Shown: positions 53,136 through 64,000 of the stretch, piece after piece
Numbering within the stretch: the first letter of the stretch is position 1
Layout of the letters: each line of letters opens with the position of its first letter
Assembly (NCBI GenBank): GCA_904063045.1
Contig: CAJFCJ010000007.1
Coordinates: 2,487,404 to 2,551,403, forward strand
DNA: 64,000 bases
Source: Dimorphilus gyrociliatus
Lineage: Eukaryota > Annelida > Polychaeta > Dinophilidae
Reading direction: 5' to 3'
Translations under genes and position numbers: made by a program
The notes under the pieces: generated by a model
Told to the model about the DNA's origin: nothing
What the model saw: only the letters and a program-made list of their open reading frames with translations
The model's database searches: none

Positions 53136-54301
53136 TGTATATTCTTTTAATTTCTTAATTAAATAATTAGATTAGAATAGTAAAATGTCTAAAAACCTTA
53201 TTTTAGTCAGAGCTGCTTTTCTTCTTAGCGTCATCGAATATGACACGAACAGGTACGTTTTTTACAGTTTATATTAAAAAACCTCTTACGTATTTTCTTA
53301 CTACAGCATATTTCGATATAAACAAGGGTTTATACAGACAGTATAAGTTATATATGAACTACACAAATATACACATTATATAATATACCATATATATAGA
53401 AAATGGTTTTCTTCGTATATTAAATATAATATTACATCTCTCCTTTCTAAATCTCTTCCTTTATCACTCTCTTTTATATATAATGACATAAAAACTTACT
53501 TCTAGACTTGTATGATTTTCCTTAACGAATATATGCTGCTTTACTGTTTGTATTGTAAAATTATCGTAGAAATCTCGATCTGGAAGATAGAAATAGAATA
53601 AAAAAATACAGAAAAAGAAGGTAAAACTTTTACAAGGTTTCTTAAAAAGCTTTTGTTTATACTAACGTATAGTTACGCTGTAGGGCTTTTCTACAGTATC
53701 TTCCGAATCCCTAATAATGACGTGAATCTCCACGTATTTATCAAATTTATCTATTATAATATCATTTTCGTTAATAACTGCGGTTGTAGATGAAATAAGA
53801 GCTGTAACTTCTTTACTATCTTCAACACAAAAAAATCTGTCAGGAATAATCTATTAGTCCTAATTGATATTTCAGTAATAATAATCAAACTAATACATAG
53901 GTCGAATGGACGGAAGGGAAATTAATTCAAATGTGTTAGGAACAGTTTGGAATGATCCTTGGGGAGAAACTTCGTGGTCTATTCCGAAGGAAAAAATAAG
54001 AGTATTAATGTATTAGTATATATATTGTTTATATGTATATACTGTATATATATATATGTACATATGACATAATTAAAAATAATAATTTCTTATATACATA
54101 TTATGAAAGCTTGTGATTCTTTTTATTAATAACGATTAGCAGTGATTGAAATATGAATTTTTGCTTACTTATATGTGAATAGGGAAGAGTATGCTTGGAA
54201 GCTGAAAATATATAATTTATTAATATTCTCTTTATTTCCTTATGCCTTAAAAAGATTTTATACTCACGATTTTTCAAACAAGACGGTACAGCTCCTCCCA
54301 T
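50864..54301 (-). CDS. CYB5R4: NCB5OR-like CS/reductase protein without cytochrome b5 domain
   Basis: Flavin reductase of the ferredoxin-reductase superfamily. Eleven short exons (54301-54268, 54201-54169, 53978-53897, 53836-53667, 53579-53500, 52193-52085, 51834-51691, 51622-51464, 51405-51258, 51198-51112, 51026-50864) chain in phase to 402 residues. Residues about 50-135 form a CS (p23-like) domain (ENDIIIDKFDKYVEIHVIIR ... FTIQTVKQHIFVKE). The reductase core has YRKRKCKIINVDEVAHNTKLF, the FAD motif KAYTPVP, the NADH motif LAGGTGFTPL, MYFNKREREIIW (as the genome spells REREI/RERDI) and the final ACGPDSF. This order and the KxYTPV variant match CYB5R4/NCB5OR. The N-terminal cytochrome b5 heme domain with its HPGG motif is absent: only about 48 residues precede the CS domain. 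The 1306-nt intron at 52194 was searched by eye and shows no b5-like exon. Donors at 51257 are weak. Confidence 0.82.
53105..53144. repeat. (TA)n tract ending in ctgtata
   Basis: Fifteen TA units followed by CTGTATATTC, in the largest intron of the NCB5OR-like gene. It has the same build as tracts at 28102-28136, 44269-44290, 49842-49862 and 54035-54060. Confidence 0.9.
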
Positions 54302-54610
54302 CTTTTAATGAAATCCACTAAACTGTCCAAAGAAACATACGTTACACGATTAAAATAAACTAATCAACCTTTTCAGGTATTTATAATGCGATTTATGATT
54401 AACATTATAACTGTCAATCGTCTTTGAACGAACAGTTATCTTTTAAAAGAACTGAACACAATTCTGAGGATTGCGCCATATTGAAATGGATAGCGTATTC
54501 TTCCGCAGTTGGAACTATTTTTTAGCTTCTGGTCATAGTTCATTAGATATCACTGTTACAATTGAACAGCCGATAAAGAAGGGATTTGCCGCTGACACGT
54601 CATATAGAAA
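54302..54610. promoter_or_regulatory. Divergent promoter region, NCB5OR-like / 5-oxoprolinase
   Basis: 309 bp separate the opposing start codons at 54301 (-) and 54611 (+), so both promoters and both 5' UTRs must fit here. No TATA box at a convincing position; a GC-containing word (ttgcgccatattg near 54475) stands out from the AT background. Confidence 0.4.
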
Positions 54611-57600
54611 ATGGGACATAAATTTAAATTTTCTATAGATAGGGGTGGAACATTCACAGATGTTTGGTCTCAACTACCTAATGGAAAAACTAGAGTTTTA
54701 AAGCTGCTCTCAGAGGATCCCGAAAACTATGCAGATGCTCCAAGAGAAGCGATAAGGCGAATTATGCAAGATGTAGTTATTAATTTATACATACACAGAC
54801 AAAAATATTCTCATTTATCTATCTATTATTAGTATAATAATAAACCAATCGCTCAAAATGAAAAGTTGGACGCAGCAAACATTGAATGGATCCGAATGGG
54901 AACAACAGTAGCAACCAATGCCCTTCTCGAAAGAAAAGGTGAAAAAACAGCACTTGTTATTACGAAAAACTTTAAAGATCTATTACATATTGGTAATCAA
55001 TCAAGACCTTCGATTTTCGATTTAGTTAGTACATTTCTACATTTGGAAGATACATTTAATTAATTAACTCTTTTCCTTTTTCAAGTATAATAAACTAATT
55101 TTCCGCTAATTCTATTTGTAAAGCAAGTAAAATGTCCGGATGTTTTGTATGAAGAAATCATCGAAATTGATGAACGAGTTGTTCTGCACCAGGACAACTC
55201 CTCGTTGTCGTACGAACATAAAATTGAAGTATTAGAAAGTAAAACGGGAGAAAAAATTGAAATATGGAAGAAAATCGATGAGGATACCGTTCGAAAACAA
55301 TTAATTAAAGTAAAAGAAAAGGGAATTAAGAGCTTAGCTATTCTGTTTCTGCACTCATACATGTAAATATCTATTATCTTTATCTAATAACATTATTTAT
55401 ATTTGTAAGAGATTAAAACCTCATTTATAAAATTTAAATTATTACTGCAATACAGGTTTCCCAATCATGAAGAGCAAGTTGGAAAAATTGCTAAAGATAT
55501 TGGCTTCGAGCAGGTTTCTCTATCGAGTCATGTAATGCCAATGATCAGAGCTGTTCCAAGGGGTTATACAGCCAGCGCTGACGCCTATTTAACTCCACAT
55601 ATAAAAACTTATATTGAAAACTTCTCTAATGGATTTTTCAATATGGAAGACCAAACTAAAGTTCTTTTTATGCAATCTGACGGTGGATTAACGCCCACGC
55701 ACAAATTTACTGGCTCAAGAGCCATTTTATCTGGTCCTGCTGGAGGGGTTGTAGGATATGCAATGACAACTTATAATGAAGAAACTCGTCAGCCAGTAAT
55801 AGGTTTTGATATGGGGGGAACTTCTACTGACGTTAGTCGCTACTCCGGTTCTTTCGAACATGTTTGGGAGTCGACAACGGCAGGTGTTACAATACAAGCC
55901 CCACAATTGGATATTAATACCGTAGCTGCTGGTGGAGGATCTAGACTATTTTTTCGTTCGGAAATGTATGTGGTCGGTCCTGAAAGTGCCGGAGCTCACC
56001 CTGGACCCGTTTGTTATAAAAAGGGAGGATACTTAACTATAACAGACGCCAATCTCGTTCTAGGCCGCCTTTTACCTCAATACTTTCCAAAGATATTTGG
56101 ACCCAATGAAAATGAAAGTCTAGACAAAGAATCTACCGTAAGGGCATTCGAATCGCTTAAGGAACAGATTAATAATGAAACTGGATCTCATTTGACTATA
56201 GAGGAAGTCGCTATGGGTTTTCTGAGAGTAGCTAACGAAAGTATGTGCAGACCAATAAGAGCCATTACACAGGCTAAAGGTCACGACACAGCCCGCCACA
56301 TTCTAGCGTGCTTTGGAGGAGCTGGTGGTCAACATGCATGTTCTATCGCTAGGTCCTTAGGCATTAAAACAGTTTACATTCATAAATACGCTGGAATTCT
56401 ATCGGCTTTCGGTCTAGCCTTAGCAGATGTTGTTGAAGAGATACAAGAACCTTGCGCTCTTCATTTAAGTAGCGGTAAATAATTACTAAAACTAGAAATT
56501 ATGAAACCTTCCTTATTTAACATAGTGTTATATTATTTTTCTTAACTTGTTCCCATAAAAGATGTTTTCGACCAAGTCAATAACCGAATAGACGCCTTAC
56601 AACAGCAGTGCATTGCTAAATTAAAAGAACAGAAATTTAAACCGGAAGATATCGAGCTTGAGGTGTTCCTTAACCTTAGATACGATAGAACCGATTGTTC
56701 GTTAATGATATCTTGTGGAAAGAACACGAAAGGCACTGCCAGCCATTATGAAGAGAAATTTACTGAGAAGTATTATAAAAACTACGTTAGATCGAATTAA
56801 TGCTATATTTTTACTTATGTATTTCACAGATACAAACAAGAGTTCGGTTTTACTGTGGCTGGTAGAAAGATTTGTATAGATGATGTTAGAGTAAGAGGAG
56901 TAGGAAAATCGGATGTACTAGATGAAACTCAACTTGATTTAAAAGATGAAGAAGCTGTTCCCATTGATGAATGCCTTTGTTACTTTAACGGATGGAGGAA
57001 AACAAATGTATATACTTTACAAACACTATTCGCTGGACAAAAGCTTTTTGGTCCAGCTATTCTAATTGACCAGACTAGTACAATCATTGTGGAACCCGAT
57101 TGCATTGTACAAATTACAACTACTGGTGACGTAAGAATAGATATTGAACCTGAAAAGCTGCCAGCGATCGTCAGCACTGAGTTAGACCCTATTCAATTAT
57201 CAATATTCAGCCATAGGTTTATGAGCATTGCTGAACAAATGGGCAGGGTCCTTCAAAGAACTTCTATTTCAACTAATATTAAAGAAAGATTAGATTTTTC
57301 GTGCGCTCTTTTCGGAATAAATGGAGGATTAGTTGCGAATGCACCACACATACCTGTTCATCTTGGTGCAATGCAAGAAACCGTACAATTTCAAATGAAG
57401 AATGTTGGTTCTCAATTAAAAGATGGAGATGTAATATTAAGTAATCATCCTTCGGCAGGCGGATCTCATCTACCGGATTTGACTGTAATTACTCCTGTGT
57501 TTTATAAAAATTCCAAAAAACCGGTATTCTTCGTTGCATCAAGGGGTCATCACGCAGATATAGGCGGTTCAACCCCTGGTTCCATGCCACCTAACAGCAA

Positions 57601-58828
57601 AAGTATTTTTGAAGAGGGTGCAGTTTTTAAATCTTTCTTTTTGGTAAGAGATGGAAAATTTAGAGAAGAAGAGGTTACCGAAGCATTTAACGAACCTTCT
57701 AAGTACGAAAAATGTTCAGGAACACGAAATTTACACGACAATCTTAGTGACCTAAGAGCACAAGTCGCCGCAAACCACAAAGGAATTAAGCTCGTTTGCG
57801 AATTAATAGACGAATATTCTTTAGAAACGGTTGAAGCTTACATGCAACATATACAAAATAATGCTGAAATTGCAGTTAGAAATATGTTGAAGGATATCGC
57901 TGAAAGATATGCCGGCTCTTCGGATATTTGTACCTTGGAGGCTGAAGATGCAATGGATTGCGGTGCTACAATCAAATTACGCGTTGAAATTGATAGACAT
58001 ACAGGGTCGACAATTGCAGACTTTACAGGGACTTCCCCGCAGTTAGAAAATAACTTAAATGCTCCAAGAGCTGTAACTCTTTCGGCACTTATCTATTGTT
58101 TGAGGTGCATGGTAGGATACGATGTACCTTTGAATCAGGGATGTCTTATTCCTATAAAGCCAATAATACCTGTCAATAGTCTTTTAGATCCTAACGAACA
58201 TGCTGCTGTGGTGGGTGGTAACGTACTCACCTCTCAGAGGATAGTCGACGTTATTCTAAAAGCCTTCAGATATTGCAGTGCTTCTCAAGGCTGCATGAAC
58301 AACGTCACGTTTGGAGACGAGACAGTCGGCTATTATGAAACGGTCGCGGGGGGCGCTGGGGCAGGACCCGGATGGCATGGAAGAAGTGGTGTTCATACCC
58401 ATATGACAAATACAAGAATAACTGATCCCGAAATAGTCGAAAAGCGTTACCCAGTTATAGTTAAAAGATTTGATCTCAGAAAAGATAGCGGTGGTATTGG
58501 CAAATACAGAGGTGGAGATGGGGTAGTTAGAGAGTTGCTGTTCAGGAAAGACTTGATACTTTCCGTACTTTCTGAAAGAAGGACTTATGCCCCTTACGGT
58601 TTGAACGGAGGGGGTGATGGCGTTAAAGGAAGAAATGTTATAGTAAAAGCTAACGGCGACACTCGAGAATATCCTGGAATGGTTTCTGCAGAAATGAAAC
58701 CAGGCGTAAGTTTACTCTTTTAATGTTAATTAACCATATAAATAAGTGTAAACGATTCTTTACAGGATCTCTTTAGATTACTAACCCCTGGTGGAGGAGG
58801 ATATGGTAAACAGGATTGCCATAATTAA
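54611..58828 (+). CDS. OPLAH: 5-oxoprolinase (ATP-hydrolysing)
   Basis: Cleaves 5-oxo-L-proline to glutamate with ATP in the gamma-glutamyl (glutathione) cycle, in the cytosol. Seven exons (54611-54772, 54833-55024, 55124-55362, 55456-56474, 56562-56769, 56830-58705, 58766-58828) give 1252 residues, close to the family norm. The HyuA-like half shows [83 protein letters not shown] and [18 protein letters not shown]. The HyuB-like half has [79 protein letters not shown] and [20 protein letters not shown]. The last exon ends [15 protein letters not shown], shorter than the vertebrate tail. It is an ordinary spliced animal gene, with no sign of bacterial transfer. Confidence 0.97.
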
Positions 58829-59041
58829 TACATGAAAGGGTTCAAACTTCACAGCCAAAGATTTCAAATGAGTTATTAAAATGAGTAGCAAATCATATGA
58901 TTCAAAATCGTAATCATTCAATTGAATAAAATACGTTATCGTTCTAACTCTCTTTATATATATATAGTATATATATATTTATATATATATACATTGTTTT
59001 TTATTACTTAATTCACAATTTATTATTTTTTTCACATTTTA
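58829..59041. other. Convergent 3' spacer with TA repeats
   Basis: AATAAA at about 58925 on the plus strand serves 5-oxoprolinase. An imperfect inverted (TA)n block, tatatatatagtatatatat-like, spans about 58950-58992 and could form a hairpin. Confidence 0.6.
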
Positions 59042-62000
59042 TTACTTTTTTTTCTCGTTGGAAAGATCAAACACTTTACCACTCAAATGTTGATCACCAA
59101 AAGTTTCATTATCGTCCTGAATAGTAGCGTTGGCAACGCTCAAGGTGATAATATCGTCATATCCAGTCAAACCGATAAATATTTGATTACCATCCGCTGA
59201 TATTTCGCAACAAGTGACATGCTTATCAGGACAGAAGGAGGCTAACAATTCTCCATGTTTTACATCCCACAACCGAATACTGTTATCTCTACCAGATGTA
59301 TTAAATGTCACACATTTCGTATTATCAGAATTAAGTGAAATATGAGTTGGTCCGTCGCAGTGACCTCTCAATTCATATTTCAAAATTCCACTAATTAAAT
59401 CCCAAACAAGTACTAGGCCGTCTTCCTGACCGGAAATAACAGTTTCCGGCGTTATTGCCACACAAGTTGGGCTATGGTTTGGTTTCCACTTTTTAAATAA
59501 AACGCCGCTATGAAGATCATAGACTATGAGAAAATATGGAGTAGGATCATCTATTTCCTTACAAGCGCAAACAATAAATCTTCCTTCGGCATCAATGGCT
59601 GAAATTTTTGTTATAAAATCGTTTCCGGGTATCCTCAAGTCGTGAATTAGTCTCCTGTTGACTAAATCCCAGACAAGAAGGGGAAAAGGCTTTTGAACTT
59701 CATCACCGCATACACACTTCTGGCCATTGTCAGAGACAAGTAGGCTGTCCAGAAAACGATCCTCTCCCGCCTTAAAGGTTGCTATCACATCGCCAGAAGA
59801 GGCATTTATAACATTTATATACATTCTATTACGAGACAAAGCAATAACGTGTTCCTCGTTATGTATACCGAAAAACGGCATGAAGAGATTCAAAACACCT
59901 TTAAGCTTTGTTAATAATTCTCCATTATTTAAATCATATACCATTAATTCTCGGTCGCATAGTACTACAGCTTTTGTTGTGGAGGACATTTTAACATTTT
60001 TTGGCTCATTCAAGCCAGAGAGCGTTCGAACAGTTTGGCCAGATGACGTATTAATAACTCTGAGTCTTCCTTCCTTCTCCAAAACGACAATGTGTCGCCG
60101 ACTATTTTTTACGCGAAAGATTGCCATAATGGAGCATCTTTTTTCATCCTCTACATTACTGTAATACGGTAAACAAGGCGGTTTTGGTGTGAGCAAAGGT
60201 GTACAAGGTGATTTGATGCATTCATCTCGCATTTTTCTTACTGCGGGAGCGTCATTTAATATTTGATCATTATCACTTGGTAATCTTAAATATAATTGGG
60301 AATCCAATTGAGAACCATCATGTGATAAAGGTCTAGAGCACTTTTGCAAGAATTCAAGTAGAAATGATAAGGATGAATTCTTGGGCTGCAGTAACAAAGC
60401 AAGAGATACGTCGTGCATAGCGCTAGAAACTGAAGAAGAGCATATTCTCTTCCTTAACCAATCCTTATTCAGGACATAATTATCAACAAAACTTTCATCT
60501 TGTAATTTAAACATTTGCCAGGACATTTCATCAAATTTTCGCCGATTATACTCATTTCCTATAGTTTCCGATTGACTTCGAAAATAGTCGAGGAGGGACT
60601 GTCTTATCGGTTTAATATCTTTTTCATATTTTAAAAATAGGGAATTGCTAAAATTCGAATGTTTTATTCGCGTTAAAACGTACCCAGACATGCTAAATTC
60701 AGTTAAGAAAGGTTGTAGATGGCGTTTAAAAAAAAGAAAAGCATAATCTGCCGTGTATTTCCATTTATTTGAATCGTCTTCCATAAATCGATCGTTGCTG
60801 GAAAGTAGATGAAGCATTTCTGTCTGATTTAGACCGAATCTGGAACAGGCCAGAAATAACGGAATGTAACGAAATGATTTACCAAAATTCAATTCCAAAG
60901 TATCACATAGTGCATCAAATTGCTCTTCATATGTTGAAAATAACTGAGGCGTCTCTTTCCAAAATTGCGAGTGAACGACTAATAATTTTGCATACATGGG
61001 ATTTCTCAAATCCTCAAGGTGTCGTTGTAAAATATGCTGATACCTATTAGCGATTCCTATACTGCCTTGTTCACTGAGACTAAATTGAAATTGGGTAAGG
61101 GAATCGGTCGCTGTTAAAGGCGGAATTTCGATTTCATAATCTAGCCTCTCAAGAACAGACCTTATTGCCATATGAGATGCAGAATCGGTTTGTGTTGTAA
61201 TTATCAGTCTAACGTGAGCGGGTAAATCCTTAGGAATCCAACCCCAACCACCTCCTCCTCCTTCTGCTAGGGCGTTAGCTCCATCTAAAATAATTAATAG
61301 GGGAACGCCCTTAGCCGTCTTCTTAATTAGTTCTCCAAAGACGGCAACGTATTGTTGAGTGGTTCTGTAGGCAAATGATAAGGGAGCGTCAGTCAGCATG
61401 CAAAGCTGCTCAGATAAGGTTCTCAAAAGCTGCGCCAAAGTATTTGAAAAGCTTGTAGAGGCTACATGTCGTAGAATACAAATACCCCCCGTCCAATTAC
61501 TTTGATAGCAATAATGATGAGCCAACCACGAGGCTATTGAACTCTTACCACAACCTCTGGCTCCGTGAAGTACAACAGGATGAGAGACATCGGATAGGGA
61601 ATTGGGGTGACGTGTTATTAAATAATTCTGTAGCTTAGATATGACGTCGGCCCTACCGTTAAATTTACTTATAATTCTCAAACTCTGCCGGGCTTGCGCC
61701 TCGATCTCTTCTTCGAGCATTCGAGAAATTTCTATATAAGGTAAATATATAAAAGACGTTAAAAGTAATGACATTTCTCTTTTTATATATTTCTACATAC
61801 TCCTTGTATAAGTTCGTTTTCTCGCTTCCGTTACAGTGTCTAATTTCCTGTCGATCAACTCTTTTACAAGTTTAGTCACATCTACCTTAAGGCTATCTAG
61901 ATATTTTGCATGAGCAATGTGTTCTTTGTTAATACCGTCGCCTAGCCAAGGCAAGGTGTAAGTAAGATGCTTGCTAGCGTCTACTTTTTCTGTAGTGGCT

Positions 62001-63220
62001 TCAATGATTTTTGACAAATGAGTCAATAGTTGCTCGTCAATACCGCCGTTTACATCAAGATCGAAATAATTTTGCGGTAGCGAATTATTATTTTGATGAC
62101 CATTGAATGTGCGTTGTACAAAAACGAAAGAGCCGTCAAGTGCAGTTTCCTTTAGAATCGTTTCATCTAATTCCTCCTCTAAACCTTTAAAGAATGGACA
62201 TTATTTGTTATTTCTTAACAATTCGTCACGCACGGTACTCACTAGAACGCAAATAAGAATTCATCAATCCATTTAGAACTGCCTCCTTCTCCCATTCAAT
62301 CAAACCACCTGGTGGAGGGGAACAAAGCTTCGCCTTTGGTGGTATAACTGTATAGGCAGTCGACAAGAGCGTCTGTGCAGCGGCATCGTGACAAACATTT
62401 TGCATTATTGTATTATAATCTTCAATATCGATTTCAGTTGGAAGGGAAAGAGGTCCTATTTTATTGCCTATGCAAACTATAGCCAAATCATGTTTATATT
62501 TTCGTAAAAAATACTTAGATAAAGTGCGGTCAGCGTGATTGCCATATCCGGAATACATTACTTCGAAGTCGTATCCCCTTTCTCTCAAGCTATCACGTAT
62601 TTCTGGGAAGATATTGGAATCGAAAACTTTCTTTTCAACTTCCCATTCAATTCCATTCATAATCAAGTGTAAACGAATTATATTCTCGTCGTCACATATT
62701 GTATTATCCATACGCCCATACAATAACTTTTGTATTCGATTTTGCAAAGTCGAAATGGACGCAACTTTTGGATCTTCAGGCTTTGGTAGAGAAGGTGACG
62801 GCGGTCCGTGAGAACTTTGATGAAGAGGAGATTCGCTGTCAAGTGGTTCGGATGGTTCTTCGTCTAAAGAATCGTCATTAGAGCTACTATCACCCGATAT
62901 ACTGGTTCTTTTTCCAGTTTTCGTAGAGTGAATAGACCTTTAAGTTAGAAAAAAGCTAATTAAGAACAAATATTCAAAATTATTCGTATGAATGCAAAAG
63001 ATCCTTATAAAGGTAACATAGAGTCGTTATATGTTTTTCCCCATAGCAACAAACTATAATGATGAACGCAGGTTAACGCGTTGAAAGATACTTAAATTAT
63101 TGTCAGGCCTAGAAGCGTTTAAAATTTGTTGTGCAAAATGAAATTAACTTACATCTCGTTTCTGGTTGAACTGTTGTTATGAGTTTGAGGCGGTACGCCG
63201 TTGGAACATCCCGCCCCCAT
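59042..63220 (-). CDS. NACHT-WD40 STAND protein (NWD-like), N-myristoylation motif
   Basis: Predicted 1276-residue STAND ATPase from four exons: 63220-63153, 62937-62243, 62178-61801, 61731-59042; the phases agree at all junctions. The N-terminus MGAGCSNG fits the N-myristoylation consensus (Gly2, Ser6) with a possible palmitoyl Cys5. After a Ser/Pro/acid linker comes a segment (LHLIMNGIEWEVEKKVFDSN ... FPEIRDSLRERGYDFEVMYSG) like the N-terminal DUF4062/TIR-like region of NWD1/NWD2. The NACHT P-loop is LHGARGCGKSS near residue 437, with a Walker-B-like LLIILDGANAL. The last third contains WD40 blades, for example GLVLVWDLISGILKYELRGH and NSIRLWDVKHGELLASF, ending about residue 1240. The family acts as a regulated oligomeric platform; the ligand is unknown. 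Start chosen because the upstream exon uniquely completes the phase. Confidence 0.85.
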
Positions 63221-63672
63221 CTTCTTCTTTTCCGTTCCTCTTCGAGAGAATGAATGTCGAGCAACAAACGCGGTGACGTCATTACACATCGATTGAAGAT
63301 AGCGCTCGGGCATATGCGTTGTTGCCATAGATATTAACTACGGTTAATTGAAAAATGCGAATAAAAAAAACTCTTTCGAGTAAAGGCTTTTCGTTCAGCA
63401 AAACTCAATGGGTTATTGATCAAAACTGATGTTGCATTGTGTTCTAGTTCTTGAATTTTAATTTTTCTGCTTATTAAGAGCATATCTTTAACTCCACTTC
63501 ATCATTCTTAATTCGTATCACGCGCCATTTCTATTGACGTCATCAGTGACCCAGAAATGTTTATGTTCGGCGAAAATCGGTAATTTTCGGTAACGAATGA
63601 GCACTCCTGTTACAAATCGCTTATTTACATTTAACCAATCAGAAGCGAGAACACTGTAATGGTGAATCCAAA
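63221..63672. promoter_or_regulatory. Divergent promoter with two perfect CRE palindromes
   Basis: 452 bp between opposing start codons at 63220 (-) and 63673 (+). TGACGTCA, the cAMP-response element palindrome, occurs twice: 63274-63281 and 63535-63542. CREB/ATF binding is inferred from sequence alone. Confidence 0.5.
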
Positions 63673-64000
63673 ATGGCGGGTATATCATTATAAGCTTTTT
63701 TTTTTAAATTTCATATGTCTGATTATATTCTCAACATTTAATCATCGATTAACTCAACTACAGATTACGATCCTTTTCAACCATACGAAGAACAAGAGCA
63801 GTATGACGGTAAGTCTTGCCATTTCGGGTTGTCGCTCTTGTAGAATCATTAGTACTAGCTATGTCATTGTTAAATGAGAGAATTTGGCTTTTTACAACGT
63901 GTATCCGCAAAAATGAAGGCTTGTTTTATGATGTATAAGTATTATGTAACTCCTATACCGCAAATGAGACTCTGTTGCAAGCTTACAGAAATTTTAAATT
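63673..64000 (+). CDS. 5' end of an unidentified gene (runs off the right edge)
   Basis: Exon 63673-63679 (ATG GCG G, donor gtatat) joins exon 63764-63808 (acceptor caactacag, donor gtaagt) in phase 1 to give MADYDPFQPYEEQEQYDG. The very short first exon, the good Kozak surroundings (aaaATGGCGG) and canonical splice sites make it believable. Acidic, aromatic-rich starts of this kind occur in trafficking adaptors, but no family can be named from 17 residues. From 63809 to the window end is intron. Confidence 0.55.

Noticed and set aside
54611-58828. Bacterial transfer of 5-oxoprolinase
   Set aside because: Seven spliced exons and vertebrate-like sequence along the entire length; this is the normal animal gene.

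Overview
The window is nuclear DNA of a small, compact-genome invertebrate animal. It is AT-rich, genes lie on both strands, most introns are 50-100 nt with GT-AG ends, and every recognisable protein is an animal-type protein (Galpha-s, afadin, IFT88, SEH1, SSRP1, lamellipodin/RIAM-like, PARP16, NEURL2). There is no bacterial, viral or transposon coding sequence. A compact lophotrochozoan such as a miniature annelid would fit, but the taxon cannot be proved from the window. Many genes have short exons, so I rebuilt exon chains by hand from splice sites, intron phase and known family sequences. For every gene called complete, the exon lengths sum to a multiple of three.

Layout: 1-786 candidate 3' end of an unrecognised gene (+). 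858-2000 orphan rhodopsin-family GPCR (+). 4120-5940 MRL adaptor (RIAM/lamellipodin/MIG-10 family, -, 5' exons not found). 9131-13977 stimulatory G-protein alpha subunit (+) with two alternative first coding regions and two alternative last exons. 14018-14908 PARP16 (-). 15010-16293 SEH1 (-), divergent from 16546-17416 NEURL2 (+). 18393-21349 SSRP1 (+). 21433-23577 ionotropic-receptor-like channel (+). 23705-25195 PAN-like/C-type-lectin membrane protein (+). 26169-28800 SUEL lectin/sushi membrane receptor (-). 30202-31140 tandem death-domain protein (+). 31536-32846 EF-hand/ubiquitin-like-fold protein (+). 32954-33238 tiny secreted-start membrane protein (+). 33612-40318 afadin (-), divergent from 40773-44797 IFT88 (+). 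45085-46779 proton/myo-inositol transporter-like (-). 46780-50863 gene-poor AT-rich block. 50864-54301 NCB5OR-like reductase without a cytochrome b5 domain (-), divergent from 54611-58828 5-oxoprolinase (+). 59042-63220 NACHT-WD40 protein (-), divergent from a gene starting at 63673 (+) that runs off the right edge.

The genes are not an operon; they are mostly unrelated housekeeping, signalling and ciliary genes packed tightly. Four divergent pairs share short intergenic regions. A stretch from about 21.4 to 31.1 kb is richer in lineage-variable surface and signalling proteins (channel, two lectins, death-domain protein).

The most striking observation is the Galpha-s gene. Its tandem last exons give one canonical receptor-contacting tail and one divergent tail ending MGLL with a Gi/o-like glycine at position -3. 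Its two first coding regions also differ. Together these predict up to four isoforms from one locus. Second in interest is the NCB5OR-like protein that keeps CS and reductase domains but has no heme-binding cytochrome b5 domain.
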